Assembly (NCBI GenBank): GCA_902492655.1
Contig: CABUMF010000015.1
Coordinates: 1 to 41,975 of the forward strand
DNA length: 41,975 bases
Source: an uncultured Eubacteriales bacterium
Lineage (GTDB): Bacteria > Bacillota > Clostridia > HGM11514
Reading direction: 5' to 3'
Shown here piece by piece: positions 25,540 to 32,972 of this stretch. A program made the position numbers and the translations under genes. Numbering within the stretch: position 1 is the first letter of the stretch; the number at the start of each line of letters is the position of its first letter. A model generated the notes under the pieces. The model was given only the letters and a program-made list of their open reading frames with translations. It did not search any database and was not told the origin of the DNA.

Positions 25540-26259
25540 ATGATTAATATAGATGTAAGTCAAATGGGCTATAAAGACATCAACGATGCCATAAGAGGCG
25601 AAAAAGAGTGTACTCTTTTAAACTGCATAGGTCAAAGATTTATTGCCGATTCCATGTCCGACAAGAAGGTGAACATAAACGGTATTCCGGGTAATGCCCT
25701 GGGAGCGTATCTTAACGGAGCTGTAATCGAAGTAAACGGCAACGCTCAGGATGCGGTTGGAGATACCATGAATGACGGCAGCATTATAGTTCACGGGGAT
25801 ATTGGTGATGCGGCAGGGTATGCAATGCGTGGCGGAAAGATATTTGTCAAGGGCAACGCAGGCTACAGAGCCGGAATTCACATGAAGGCATATAAGGACA
25901 AAAAACCGGTTATGGTAATAGGCGGTAAGGTCGGCAGCTTTTTGGGAGAGTATCAGGCAGGCGGAGTTATCATTGTACTCGGGCTTACCGACGGTGACAG
26001 AAAAATCGTCGGTGATTATCCGTCCACCGGTATGCACGGGGGAAAAATATTTATCCGTTCTGATTGCAAGGATATAAAATTTTCTCATGATGTTATTGTA
26101 AAAAAAGCAACAGCCGATGAGCTTAAAGAGATTGAAGGAGCTTTGAACGAGTTTTGCACTTATTTTGATTATGACAAAAATGAGTTGCTTAGCTCTGATT
26201 ATACAGTTGTAACACCGAACAGCAAAAATCCGTATAAGCAGATGTATGTTGCAAATTGA
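25540..26259 (+). CDS. Glutamate synthase GXGXG-domain subunit (split GltB domain 3)
   Basis: A 239-residue right-handed beta-helix with the repeated glycine pattern of the GltB alpha domain, such as GIPGNALGAYLNGAVIEVNG, AVGDTMNDGSIIVHGDIGDA and AGYAMRGGKIFVKGNAGYRA, then GGVIIVLGL and GMHGGKIFIR. In large-subunit GltB this domain is structural and supports subunit contacts. With the two preceding genes it rebuilds a full GltB as three polypeptides. It follows the FMN subunit by 85 bp; no terminator or convincing promoter was seen in that gap. AACGGAG is about 10 nt before the ATG. Confidence 0.92.
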   Translation: MINIDVSQMGYKDINDAIRGEKECTLLNCIGQRFIADSMSDKKVNINGIPGNALGAYLNGAVIEVNGNAQDAVGDTMNDGSIIVHGDIGDAAGYAMRGGKIFVKGNAGYRAGIHMKAYKDKKPVMVIGGKVGSFLGEYQAGGVIIVLGLTDGDRKIVGDYPSTGMHGGKIFIRSDCKDIKFSHDVIVKKATADELKEIEGALNEFCTYFDYDKNELLSSDYTVVTPNSKNPYKQMYVAN

Positions 26260-26279
26260 TTTGAAGGGAGTGTCAGAAT

Positions 26280-27485
26280 ATGAAATATTCCGCACAAGAG
26301 GTAATGCAGTATGTTTACGAGGAGGATGTAAAGTTTATAAGGCTTGCATTCTGCGATGTATTCGGAAATCAAAAAAACATTTCTGTTATGCCCGGCGAGC
26401 TTAAAAGAGCCTTTGAAGACGGAATTGCGTTTGATGCGTCATCCGTTGACGGCTTTGGCGATGAAATGCATTCAGACTTATTTCTGCATCCCGACCCTTC
26501 GACGCTTACGGTTCTTCCGTGGAGACCGGAGCACGGCAGAGTAGTCAGAATGTTTTGCAATATATCAAAGCCGAACGGGGATGTATTTGACTGCGATTCA
26601 AGAGCAATTCTTCAAAATGCAATCTCCGAGGCGAAGAAACTCGGCATAGAATTCATGTTCGGATCAGAGCTGGAATTTTATTTGTTCAGGCTCGATGAAA
26701 GCGGAAATAAAACCGATATACCCTATGATAATGCGGGATATATGGATATTGCACCCGAGGATAAGGGGGAAAATGTTCGAAGGGAAATTTGCCTTACTCT
26801 CGAGCAGATGGAGATTTATCCGGAAAGCTCTCACCACGAAACCGGTCCCGGTCAGAATGAAATTGATTTCAGATATTCGACCTCTTTGGAGGCTGCCGAC
26901 AATGCCGTTGCGTTCCAGAGTGTCGTTAAAACCATTTCTTACAGAAACGGACTTTTTGCGGATTTTTCCGCAAAACCGATTGAGGACGAGCCCGGAAACG
27001 GTTTTCACATTAATATATCCATAAAAAATGACGAAACTCATGTTAAGCTGTCAAAGGCATTGGCAGGAATAATGGAGCACATCAGAGAAATTACGGTGTT
27101 TTTAAATCCGACCGAGGATTCGTATAAAAGATTGGGAAGCTTTAAGGCCCCGAAATATATTTCATGGTCAAAGGAGAACCGTTCACAGCTTATTCGTATC
27201 CCTGCCGCAAACGGCGAGTTCAAGAGGGCTGAGCTTCGTTCGCCCGACCCTATGGCAAACCCGTATCTTGCCTTCGCAATGATAATCTATGCAAGTATAG
27301 ACGGAATAAGAAATGATCTGGATTTGCCTCAGGCGACAAATGTTAATTTGTATTCTTCGGACTGCGACAATACAAATGTCGGGATTTTGCCCGCGAATCT
27401 TTCGGAGGCTAAGAAAATTTGTCTTGAAAGCGAATTTGTCAACAGGTATTTGCCCGGTGAGATTATAGACATCTATTGTAAATAA
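26280..27485 (+). CDS. glnA: Type I glutamine synthetase (short form)
   Basis: Makes glutamine from glutamate, ammonia and ATP. The protein has 401 residues, some 40 fewer than usual GSI. The beta-grasp start (VKFIRLAFCDVFGNQKNISV), the metal-ligand region GSELEFYLF, SHHETGPGQNEIDF, GNGFHINIS, NPTEDSYKRLGSFKAPKY, ENRSQLIRIP and ELRSPDPMANPYLAFA are all conserved. The lost residues lie in the loop after the substrate histidine (GFHINISIKND goes directly to helices) and near the C-terminus. No adenylylation-type NLY-LPP tyrosine site is seen. GAAGGGAG precedes the ATG, 20 bp after the GXGXG gene, so it belongs to the same operon. Confidence 0.93.
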   Translation: MKYSAQEVMQYVYEEDVKFIRLAFCDVFGNQKNISVMPGELKRAFEDGIAFDASSVDGFGDEMHSDLFLHPDPSTLTVLPWRPEHGRVVRMFCNISKPNGDVFDCDSRAILQNAISEAKKLGIEFMFGSELEFYLFRLDESGNKTDIPYDNAGYMDIAPEDKGENVRREICLTLEQMEIYPESSHHETGPGQNEIDFRYSTSLEAADNAVAFQSVVKTISYRNGLFADFSAKPIEDEPGNGFHINISIKNDETHVKLSKALAGIMEHIREITVFLNPTEDSYKRLGSFKAPKYISWSKENRSQLIRIPAANGEFKRAELRSPDPMANPYLAFAMIIYASIDGIRNDLDLPQATNVNLYSSDCDNTNVGILPANLSEAKKICLESEFVNRYLPGEIIDIYCK

Positions 27486-27520
27486 GATTTACTGCTGATA
27501 AAAAAAGGGGGGGAAGGAAC

Positions 27521-28105
27521 ATGAATCTGCAAGAACAGTTATACAGTGTGCTTGTCGTTTCCGCATCGGAAAGCTTTAATGATTCATTGTCCGAACTTTT
27601 CCCCGAATACAGATACTCATATGTTAAGTTTGTTTCAGGCATCAGTATTGCAAAAAGAGAACTGCTTGAAAGGAACTATGATTTTATTTTTGTCAATTCG
27701 CCGCTCCCCGATGACGACGGATTCAGGTTTTCAATCGACGCTTGTGCCAATGCTTCTTGCGTGGTTGCCGCTTTTGTCAGGGGTGAGATTTATTCTCATG
27801 TAATTGAAAGAATGACCTCTCACGGGGTATATCTTATCCAAAAGCCCACATCCAAGATCGGTGTTCAAAACAGGCTTGAGTGGATGGCGGCAACAAGAGA
27901 AAGGCTCAGAAAGCTTGAAAAGAGAAATCTTTCGTTGGAAGAAAAAATGAAGCAGATCCGTATTGTCAACCGCGCAAAATGGATACTTATAGAGCAGCAT
28001 AAAATGACGGAAACGGAAGCTCATAAGTATATTGAAAAGCAGGCAATGGACAGGTGCATTTCAAGAGAAAGAGTGGCTGAAGAAATTATTAATACATATA
28101 ATTAA
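27521..28105 (+). CDS. ANTAR-domain RNA-binding antiterminator with degenerate receiver
   Basis: A 194-residue regulator with a response-regulator-like N-terminal domain (1-120), a coiled linker (LEKRNLSLEEKM) and a C-terminal ANTAR domain (about 140-194: NRAKWILIEQHKMTETEAHK, then KQAMDRCISRERVAEEII). ANTAR proteins bind paired RNA hairpins and prevent transcription termination. The receiver has lost its phosphorylation pocket: the usual acidic pair reads VVSASES and the acceptor aspartate is replaced by N in FIFVNSPLPDDDG, while the K of LIQKPTS is kept. So it is probably not a phosphorylation switch. The gene sits between the two glutamine synthetase genes, and matching hairpins lie in two nearby leaders. 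AGGAAC-type site precedes the ATG. Confidence 0.9.
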   Translation: MNLQEQLYSVLVVSASESFNDSLSELFPEYRYSYVKFVSGISIAKRELLERNYDFIFVNSPLPDDDGFRFSIDACANASCVVAAFVRGEIYSHVIERMTSHGVYLIQKPTSKIGVQNRLEWMAATRERLRKLEKRNLSLEEKMKQIRIVNRAKWILIEQHKMTETEAHKYIEKQAMDRCISRERVAEEIINTYN

Positions 28106-28113
28106 AAAAATGC

Positions 28114-28142
28114 TTGACAAATTAAAAACAATGTGTTATAAT
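28114..28142 (+). promoter_or_regulatory. Promoter of the type III glutamine synthetase/ammonium channel genes
   Basis: TTGACA (28114-28119), a 17-bp spacer and TATAAT (28137-28142), a perfect consensus match. It begins 9 bp after the ANTAR gene stop and fires into the tandem attenuator leader. Confidence 0.9.
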
Positions 28143-28152
28143 AACATTAGAT

Positions 28153-28170
28153 AAAGGCAAGGGCGTCTTT
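28153..28170 (+). promoter_or_regulatory. Candidate ANTAR hairpin, first leader unit
   Basis: AAAGGC (28153-28158) pairs with GTCTTT (28165-28170) around the hexaloop AAGGGC, closed by C-G, with A at loop position 1 and G at position 4. A second hexaloop hairpin follows at once (TGAG, ATTAAT, CTCA; 28170-28183) but has A, not G, at position 4. Formation of the first hairpin uses GTCTTT and so blocks the outer stem of the terminator at 28164-28196. Confidence 0.7.
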
Positions 28171-28196
28171 GAGATTAATCTCATTGGCGTTTTTTT
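28164..28196 (+). terminator. First leader terminator before the type III glutamine synthetase gene
   Basis: CGTC (28164-28167) pairs with GGCG (28186-28189, one G-U), a TT/TT internal loop follows, then TGAG with CTCA and a 6-nt loop. Seven T follow (28190-28196). It overlaps the candidate ANTAR hairpin by its left outer arm. Confidence 0.75.
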
Positions 28197-28201
28197 CTTT
28201 A

Positions 28202-28219
28202 TAAGGCAAAGGAGTCTTA
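28202..28219 (+). promoter_or_regulatory. Candidate ANTAR hairpin, second leader unit
   Basis: TAAGGC (28202-28207) pairs with GTCTTA (28214-28219) around the hexaloop AAAGGA, closed by C-G, again with A1 and G4. It is nearly a copy of the hairpin at 28153-28170. Its loop and right arm form the left arm of the terminator at 28208-28246, so the two are mutually exclusive. Confidence 0.75.
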
Positions 28220-28256
28220 CGGTGTTAATTTCCGTGAGGCTCCTTTAATTTTTAAT
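28208..28256 (+). terminator. Second leader terminator before the type III glutamine synthetase gene
   Basis: A 15-bp stem (28208-28222 with 28232-28246, all pairs formed with two G-U) with a 9-nt loop is followed by AATTTTTAATTT. It lies 30 nt before the ribosome site and would cut off the transcript unless the preceding hairpin is held open by a protein. Confidence 0.85.
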
Positions 28257-28285
28257 TTAATTTTATTCGAAAGAAGGAATGTTAA

Positions 28286-30379
28286 ATGCAATCGGTAAAC
28301 GAGTATTTCGGAAAGTTGGTATTTGATGACAGAGTTATGAAGTCAAGACTCTCATCCAAGGTTTACAATTCCCTCAAGAAAACCATAGATGAAGGCGCAA
28401 AGCTTGACCTCACTGTAGCAAATGCAGTTGCGGAAGCCATGAAAGAATGGGCAGTTGAGAACGGTGCAACGCATTACACACATTGGTTCCAACCCCTCAC
28501 AGGAATTACCGCCGAAAAACATGACAGCTTTATTTCACCGTCACCGGACGGAAGGGTTATTATGGATTTTTCGGGAAAAGAGCTTATCAAGGGCGAGCCT
28601 GACGCATCTTCCTTCCCTTCGGGCGGATTGAGAGCAACATTTGAAGCAAGAGGTTATACTGCTTGGGATCCTACTTCCTACGCATTCATTAAGGGCAAAA
28701 CACTTTGTATTCCGACAGCCTTTTGTTCCTACGGCGGAGAAGCACTTGATAAAAAGACACCTCTCCTTCGTTCAATGGAAGCTCTTAACAAGCAAGCGTT
28801 GAGAATACTTAAGCTTTTCGGAACGGAAGCAAAATATGTACATACTTCCGTAGGTCCGGAGCAGGAATACTTCCTTATTCCTAAGGAATTGTTTGAAAAG
28901 AGAAAAGACTTAATCTATACCGGAAGAACTCTTTTCGGAGCTAAGCCTCCGAAGGGACAGGAAATGGACGATCATTACTTTGGTGTAATTAAGCCCAGGG
29001 TTGAGGCATATATGACAGAACTCAACGAGGAGCTTTGGAAGCTTGGTATTTTAGCAAAAACACAGCACAACGAAGTTGCTCCGGCTCAGCATGAGCTTGC
29101 TCCTATCTATACAACCACAAACATTGCTACAGACCACAACCAGCTCACAATGGAAATTATGCAAAAGGTTGCTTCAAAGCACGGACTTGTGTGCCTGCTT
29201 CATGAAAAGCCCTTTGCGGGAGTTAACGGAAGCGGTAAGCACAACAACTGGTCGATGTCGACAGATACCGGCGTTAACCTGTTGTCACCCGGTGAAACAC
29301 CTTATGAAAATGCACAATTCCTTTTGTTCCTGTGTGCTGTAATTAAAGCGGTTGACGATTATCAGGATTTACTTCGTATTTCTGTTGCAACCGCAGGAAA
29401 TGACCACAGACTGGGTGCTAACGAAGCACCGCCTGCCGTTGTATCAATGTTCCTCGGCGATGAGCTGAATGCTGTTTTGGAAGCTATTGAAACAGATAAG
29501 CCTTATATCGGAGCAGAAAAAACACAAATGAAGCTGGGTGTCAGCGTATTGCCTAAGTTCAATCGTGATACAACCGACAGAAACAGAACTTCTCCTTTTG
29601 CGTTTACAGGCAACAAGTTTGAATTCAGAATGCTCGGTTCTTCAAACAGCATTGCTTGCGCAAACATTATGCTTAATGCTTCTGTTGCCGAAAGCCTCAA
29701 GGTATATGCCGACAGACTCGAGAATGTCGATGATTTTGAAACAGCACTTCACGAAATGATTCAGAAAACCATTAAGGATCACAAGAGAATTATCTTTAAC
29801 GGTAACGGTTATGACGATGCTTGGATCAAGGAAGCAACTGAAAAGAGAGGTCTTTCCAATCTTCGTACAACACCCGATGCAATTCCTCATATCCTCGATG
29901 AAAAGAATGTGAAGATGCTTACAGAGCACAAGGTATTCACGGAGGCTGAGCTTAAGTCGAGATGTGAAATCACATTGGAAAACTACTCAAAAACCGTCCT
30001 TATCGAAGCAAGCACAATGTCGCAAATGGCAAGACGCGAGATTATTCCCGCAATTCAGAAGTATGTTTCCTTCTTAAGCGATACCGCAAACTCAAAGAAG
30101 GCTCTCGATGCTGTAATCAGCTGTGATTACGAGCTTGAAACAATCAAAACATTGTCTTCATTAACGAGCGTAATCTATGCTAAGGAAAACGAGCTTGACA
30201 AAACAATTATGAAAATCCGCGAGATTGACGATGTTGAAAAACAGGCTTATGCAATCCGTGATGAATTGATAGCTGTCATGAATGAGCTCAGAATTGCCTG
30301 TGATGAAGCGGAAGTAATTACTTCTGAGGAATACTGGCCGTTCCCGACATACGGCGATTTGCTGTTCGGCGTAAGATAA
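28286..30379 (+). CDS. glnN: Type III glutamine synthetase
   Basis: A 697-residue GSIII, a large form found in Bacteroides, Clostridia and cyanobacteria, unrelated in length to the GSI upstream. It has the family's N-terminal part (FGKLVFDDRVM, then THYTHWFQPLTGITAEKHDS), GPEQEYFLI with the metal-ligand glutamate, ATDHNQLTMEIM, EKPFAGVNGSGKHNNWS (about residues 305-325), GNDHRLGANEAPPAVVSMFL, NRTSPFAFTGNKFEFRMLG and the C-terminal EEYWPFPTYGDLLF. AGAAGGA precedes the ATG. It sits behind two tandem attenuators and is followed 22 bp later by the ammonium channel gene, so both would share this control. Confidence 0.97.
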   Translation: MQSVNEYFGKLVFDDRVMKSRLSSKVYNSLKKTIDEGAKLDLTVANAVAEAMKEWAVENGATHYTHWFQPLTGITAEKHDSFISPSPDGRVIMDFSGKELIKGEPDASSFPSGGLRATFEARGYTAWDPTSYAFIKGKTLCIPTAFCSYGGEALDKKTPLLRSMEALNKQALRILKLFGTEAKYVHTSVGPEQEYFLIPKELFEKRKDLIYTGRTLFGAKPPKGQEMDDHYFGVIKPRVEAYMTELNEELWKLGILAKTQHNEVAPAQHELAPIYTTTNIATDHNQLTMEIMQKVASKHGLVCLLHEKPFAGVNGSGKHNNWSMSTDTGVNLLSPGETPYENAQFLLFLCAVIKAVDDYQDLLRISVATAGNDHRLGANEAPPAVVSMFLGDELNAVLEAIETDKPYIGAEKTQMKLGVSVLPKFNRDTTDRNRTSPFAFTGNKFEFRMLGSSNSIACANIMLNASVAESLKVYADRLENVDDFETALHEMIQKTIKDHKRIIFNGNGYDDAWIKEATEKRGLSNLRTTPDAIPHILDEKNVKMLTEHKVFTEAELKSRCEITLENYSKTVLIEASTMSQMARREIIPAIQKYVSFLSDTANSKKALDAVISCDYELETIKTLSSLTSVIYAKENELDKTIMKIREIDDVEKQAYAIRDELIAVMNELRIACDEAEVITSEEYWPFPTYGDLLFGVR

Positions 30380-30401
30380 ACATTAAAATATTTGAAAGCA
30401 G

Positions 30402-32156
30402 GTGGAGATTTTGACTATTGATGCAATAAAAGAGTTGGTTTCAGGTGAAGTTTTCGCGGTATGGTTTTTAATCGGTGCCGCATTGGTGTTTTGGATGCAG
30501 GCGGGCTTTGCAATGGTCGAAGCAGGTTTCACAAGGGCAAAGAATACAGGTAACATCCTTATGAAAAACCTTATGGATTTTTGTATAGGTACCGTAGTTT
30601 TCATTTTGATAGGCTTCGGGCTTTTGATGGGCGAAGACCTGGTTGGTTTTATAGGAAAACCCGGATTTGATTTGTTTACCGCATACGAAGGCTTTGATTT
30701 TTCAAGCTTTGTATTCAATCTGGTATTCTGTGCCACAACGGCAACAATCGTTTCGGGTGCTATGGCGGAAAGAACCAAATTCCTGTCTTACTGCGTATAT
30801 TCTGCGGTAATTTCAGCGTTGATTTATCCTATTGAAGCACATTGGATTTGGGGCGGCGGCTGGCTTGCTCAGATTGGCTTCCATGATTTCGCAGGTTCTT
30901 GCGCAATTCATATGGTTGGTGGTATTTCCGCACTTATCGGTGCTAAAATGCTCGGGCCGAGAATCGGAAAATTCAAAAAGGATTCCGACGGTAATGTTAA
31001 GGTTAATGCAATTCCGGGACACAATATTACAATCGGCGCTCTCGGTGTATTCATTCTTTGGCTGGGTTGGTACGGCTTTAACGGTGCGGCTGCGACTTCG
31101 CTTGGACAGTTGGGTTCAATTTTCCTCACAACAACAGTTGCTCCCTCTGTTGCAACCGTAGTATGTATGATATTTACTTGGATTAAATACGGAAAGCCCG
31201 ATGTTTCGATGTGTCTTAACGCATCACTTGCAGGCTTGGTTGCAATTACCGCAGGCTGCGATGTTACGGATGCATTCGGTTCAATAGTAATCGGTGCCGT
31301 AGCCGGACTTCTGGTGGTATTCGGCGTATGGTTCCTCGATTACAAATTGAGGATTGACGATCCCGTAGGTGCTGTAGCGGTTCACTGCATGAACGGTATT
31401 TGGGGAACTGTTGCGGTAGGTTTGTTTGCAACAAGCTCAGCTCCCGGATATGCAATTGCGGATTCTGCCGGAAAAACATTGACAGGTCTTTTCTACGGCG
31501 GCGGATTTAAGCTTTTGGGTCTTCAGGTTTTGGGCGTATTGACTGTTGCACTGTGGACTGCCGTTACAATGACGCTGGTATTTCTGGTGATTAAAGCTAT
31601 ATTCGGACTTCGCGTATCGAGAGAAGAAGAAATTACAGGTCTTGATGTAACTGAGCACGGTCTTACATCGGCTTATGACGGTTTTGCAATGCAGCCTGAA
31701 TTTATCGACGAGGACAGCGAACCTGTTGTGGTTGAGGGTGATGTGCCTGCAGCGGAAGCAATTCCCGTTAAGAAGGTTCCCACATTCAGCGAAGGTCAGA
31801 TTAAATTTACCAAGGTTGAAATTGTTTGTAAGGAATCAAGGCTTGAATCCCTCAAAAACGCTATGACTAAGCTCGGTATTACCGGTATGACCGTATCCCA
31901 TGTTTTAGGCTGCGGCGCTCAGAAGGGTAAGCCGGAATACTACCGTGGAGTACAGATTGAGGCAAACCTCCTTCCTAAGGTTCAGGTTGATATTGTGGTA
32001 AGCAAGGTTCCGGTAAGAAGCGTAATCGAAACCGCAAAGAAGGTGCTTTATACAGGTCATATCGGCGACGGTAAGATATTTGTATATGATGTAGAGAATG
32101 TTGTTAAGGTGCGTACTGGCGAGGAAGGCTATGACGCATTGCAGGATGAAGAATAA
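30402..32156 (+). CDS. Ammonium channel fused to a C-terminal P-II domain
   Basis: A 584-residue fusion. The first ~410 residues are an Amt/MEP/Rh channel with about eleven helices (AGFAMVEAGFTRAKNTGNIL, GAMAERTKF, AHWIWGGGWLAQIGFHDFAG, VHCMNGIWGTVAVGLF). A linker (about 410-465) leads to a full P-II (GlnB-like) domain from KFTKVEIVCKESRLESLKNA to VRTGEEGYDALQ. In the T-loop the sequence KPEYYRGVQIEANLLPKV has isoleucine where GlnB carries the uridylylated Tyr51, so uridylylation is unlikely. The start is a GTG at 30402 or a TTG at 30411; the AGGTGGAG segment between them leaves this open. It is co-transcribed with the GSIII gene. Confidence 0.94.
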   Translation: MEILTIDAIKELVSGEVFAVWFLIGAALVFWMQAGFAMVEAGFTRAKNTGNILMKNLMDFCIGTVVFILIGFGLLMGEDLVGFIGKPGFDLFTAYEGFDFSSFVFNLVFCATTATIVSGAMAERTKFLSYCVYSAVISALIYPIEAHWIWGGGWLAQIGFHDFAGSCAIHMVGGISALIGAKMLGPRIGKFKKDSDGNVKVNAIPGHNITIGALGVFILWLGWYGFNGAAATSLGQLGSIFLTTTVAPSVATVVCMIFTWIKYGKPDVSMCLNASLAGLVAITAGCDVTDAFGSIVIGAVAGLLVVFGVWFLDYKLRIDDPVGAVAVHCMNGIWGTVAVGLFATSSAPGYAIADSAGKTLTGLFYGGGFKLLGLQVLGVLTVALWTAVTMTLVFLVIKAIFGLRVSREEEITGLDVTEHGLTSAYDGFAMQPEFIDEDSEPVVVEGDVPAAEAIPVKKVPTFSEGQIKFTKVEIVCKESRLESLKNAMTKLGITGMTVSHVLGCGAQKGKPEYYRGVQIEANLLPKVQVDIVVSKVPVRSVIETAKKVLYTGHIGDGKIFVYDVENVVKVRTGEEGYDALQDEE

Positions 32157-32195
32157 GCCTTGCACCTAAGCTTATAATTAATTGGAGGGCATAAT

Positions 32196-32972
32196 ATGCA
32201 GTTTACAAAGATGCACGGACTCGGCAATGACTATCTTTATGTTTTCGACGAAGTTCCGGAGAATATTTCAGAGTTATCTATCAAGCTGTCTGACAGACAT
32301 TTCGGTGTGGGATCGGACGGTATGATATATATTTCAAAGTCAGATGTTGCCGATTTCAAAATGAGAATTTTCAATGCTGACGGAAGCGAAGCAAAAATGT
32401 GCGGAAACGGTATCCGATGCGTTGGAAAGTATGTTTACGACAAGGGCTATACGGATAAGACAACTCTCTTAATCGAAACCCTTTCGGGAATTAAAACACT
32501 GAACCTTGTTACATCAAAGGGTAAGGTTAAAGAGGTGTCTGTGGATATGGGGGTTGCGTGCGCCTCGGACGATGTAGTTCTGGAGGACACTGCCTTCACA
32601 CCCGTATCTGTCGGTAATCCCCATGCGGTAACCTTTGTAAATTGCATAGATGATGCCCCGATTTCTACTTTGGGTCCTTCAATCGAGCATAACCCTTATT
32701 TCCCGGACGGTGTGAACGTTGAGTTTGTTCAGCCTATAGACAAAAATACCTTAAGAATGAGGGTTTGGGAAAGAGGAAGCGGCATTACAATGGCGTGCGG
32801 CACAGGTGCTTGTGCTTCTGTAATGGCGGCTATAAAACACGGTTTTTGCGAATATGACGATACCATATCCGTAATTCTGGATGGCGGTACATTAAAAATC
32901 AGGATTAACAAAAGCAATGAAGTTAATATGACAGGCCCGTGTGAAACAGTTTGCGAAGGAGAAGTAAAATGA
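32196..32972 (+). CDS. dapF: Diaminopimelate epimerase
   Basis: Converts LL- to meso-diaminopimelate in the lysine and peptidoglycan pathway. The 258-residue protein has the N-terminal FTKMHGLGNDYLYV and the two active-site cysteines, C69 in MCGNGIRC and C201 in ACGTGACA, plus VGNPHAVTFV. TTGGAGGG precedes the ATG, 39 bp after the channel gene. The stop overlaps the start of dapL (ATGA), so the two are translationally coupled. No terminator or clear promoter was seen in front, so it may be transcribed with the nitrogen genes. Confidence 0.96.
   Translation: MQFTKMHGLGNDYLYVFDEVPENISELSIKLSDRHFGVGSDGMIYISKSDVADFKMRIFNADGSEAKMCGNGIRCVGKYVYDKGYTDKTTLLIETLSGIKTLNLVTSKGKVKEVSVDMGVACASDDVVLEDTAFTPVSVGNPHAVTFVNCIDDAPISTLGPSIEHNPYFPDGVNVEFVQPIDKNTLRMRVWERGSGITMACGTGACASVMAAIKHGFCEYDDTISVILDGGTLKIRINKSNEVNMTGPCETVCEGEVK

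Noticed and set aside
26280..27485. Type I glutamine synthetase as a pseudogene because of its short length
   Set aside because: All catalytic blocks are in order and in frame; the missing residues are in loop and C-terminal regions, so a compact functional form is more likely.
28143..28285. T-box or glutamine riboswitch in the GSIII leader
   Set aside because: No T-box sequence or specifier stem and no known glutamine aptamer core was seen; the hexaloop hairpins with terminators fit ANTAR targets better.
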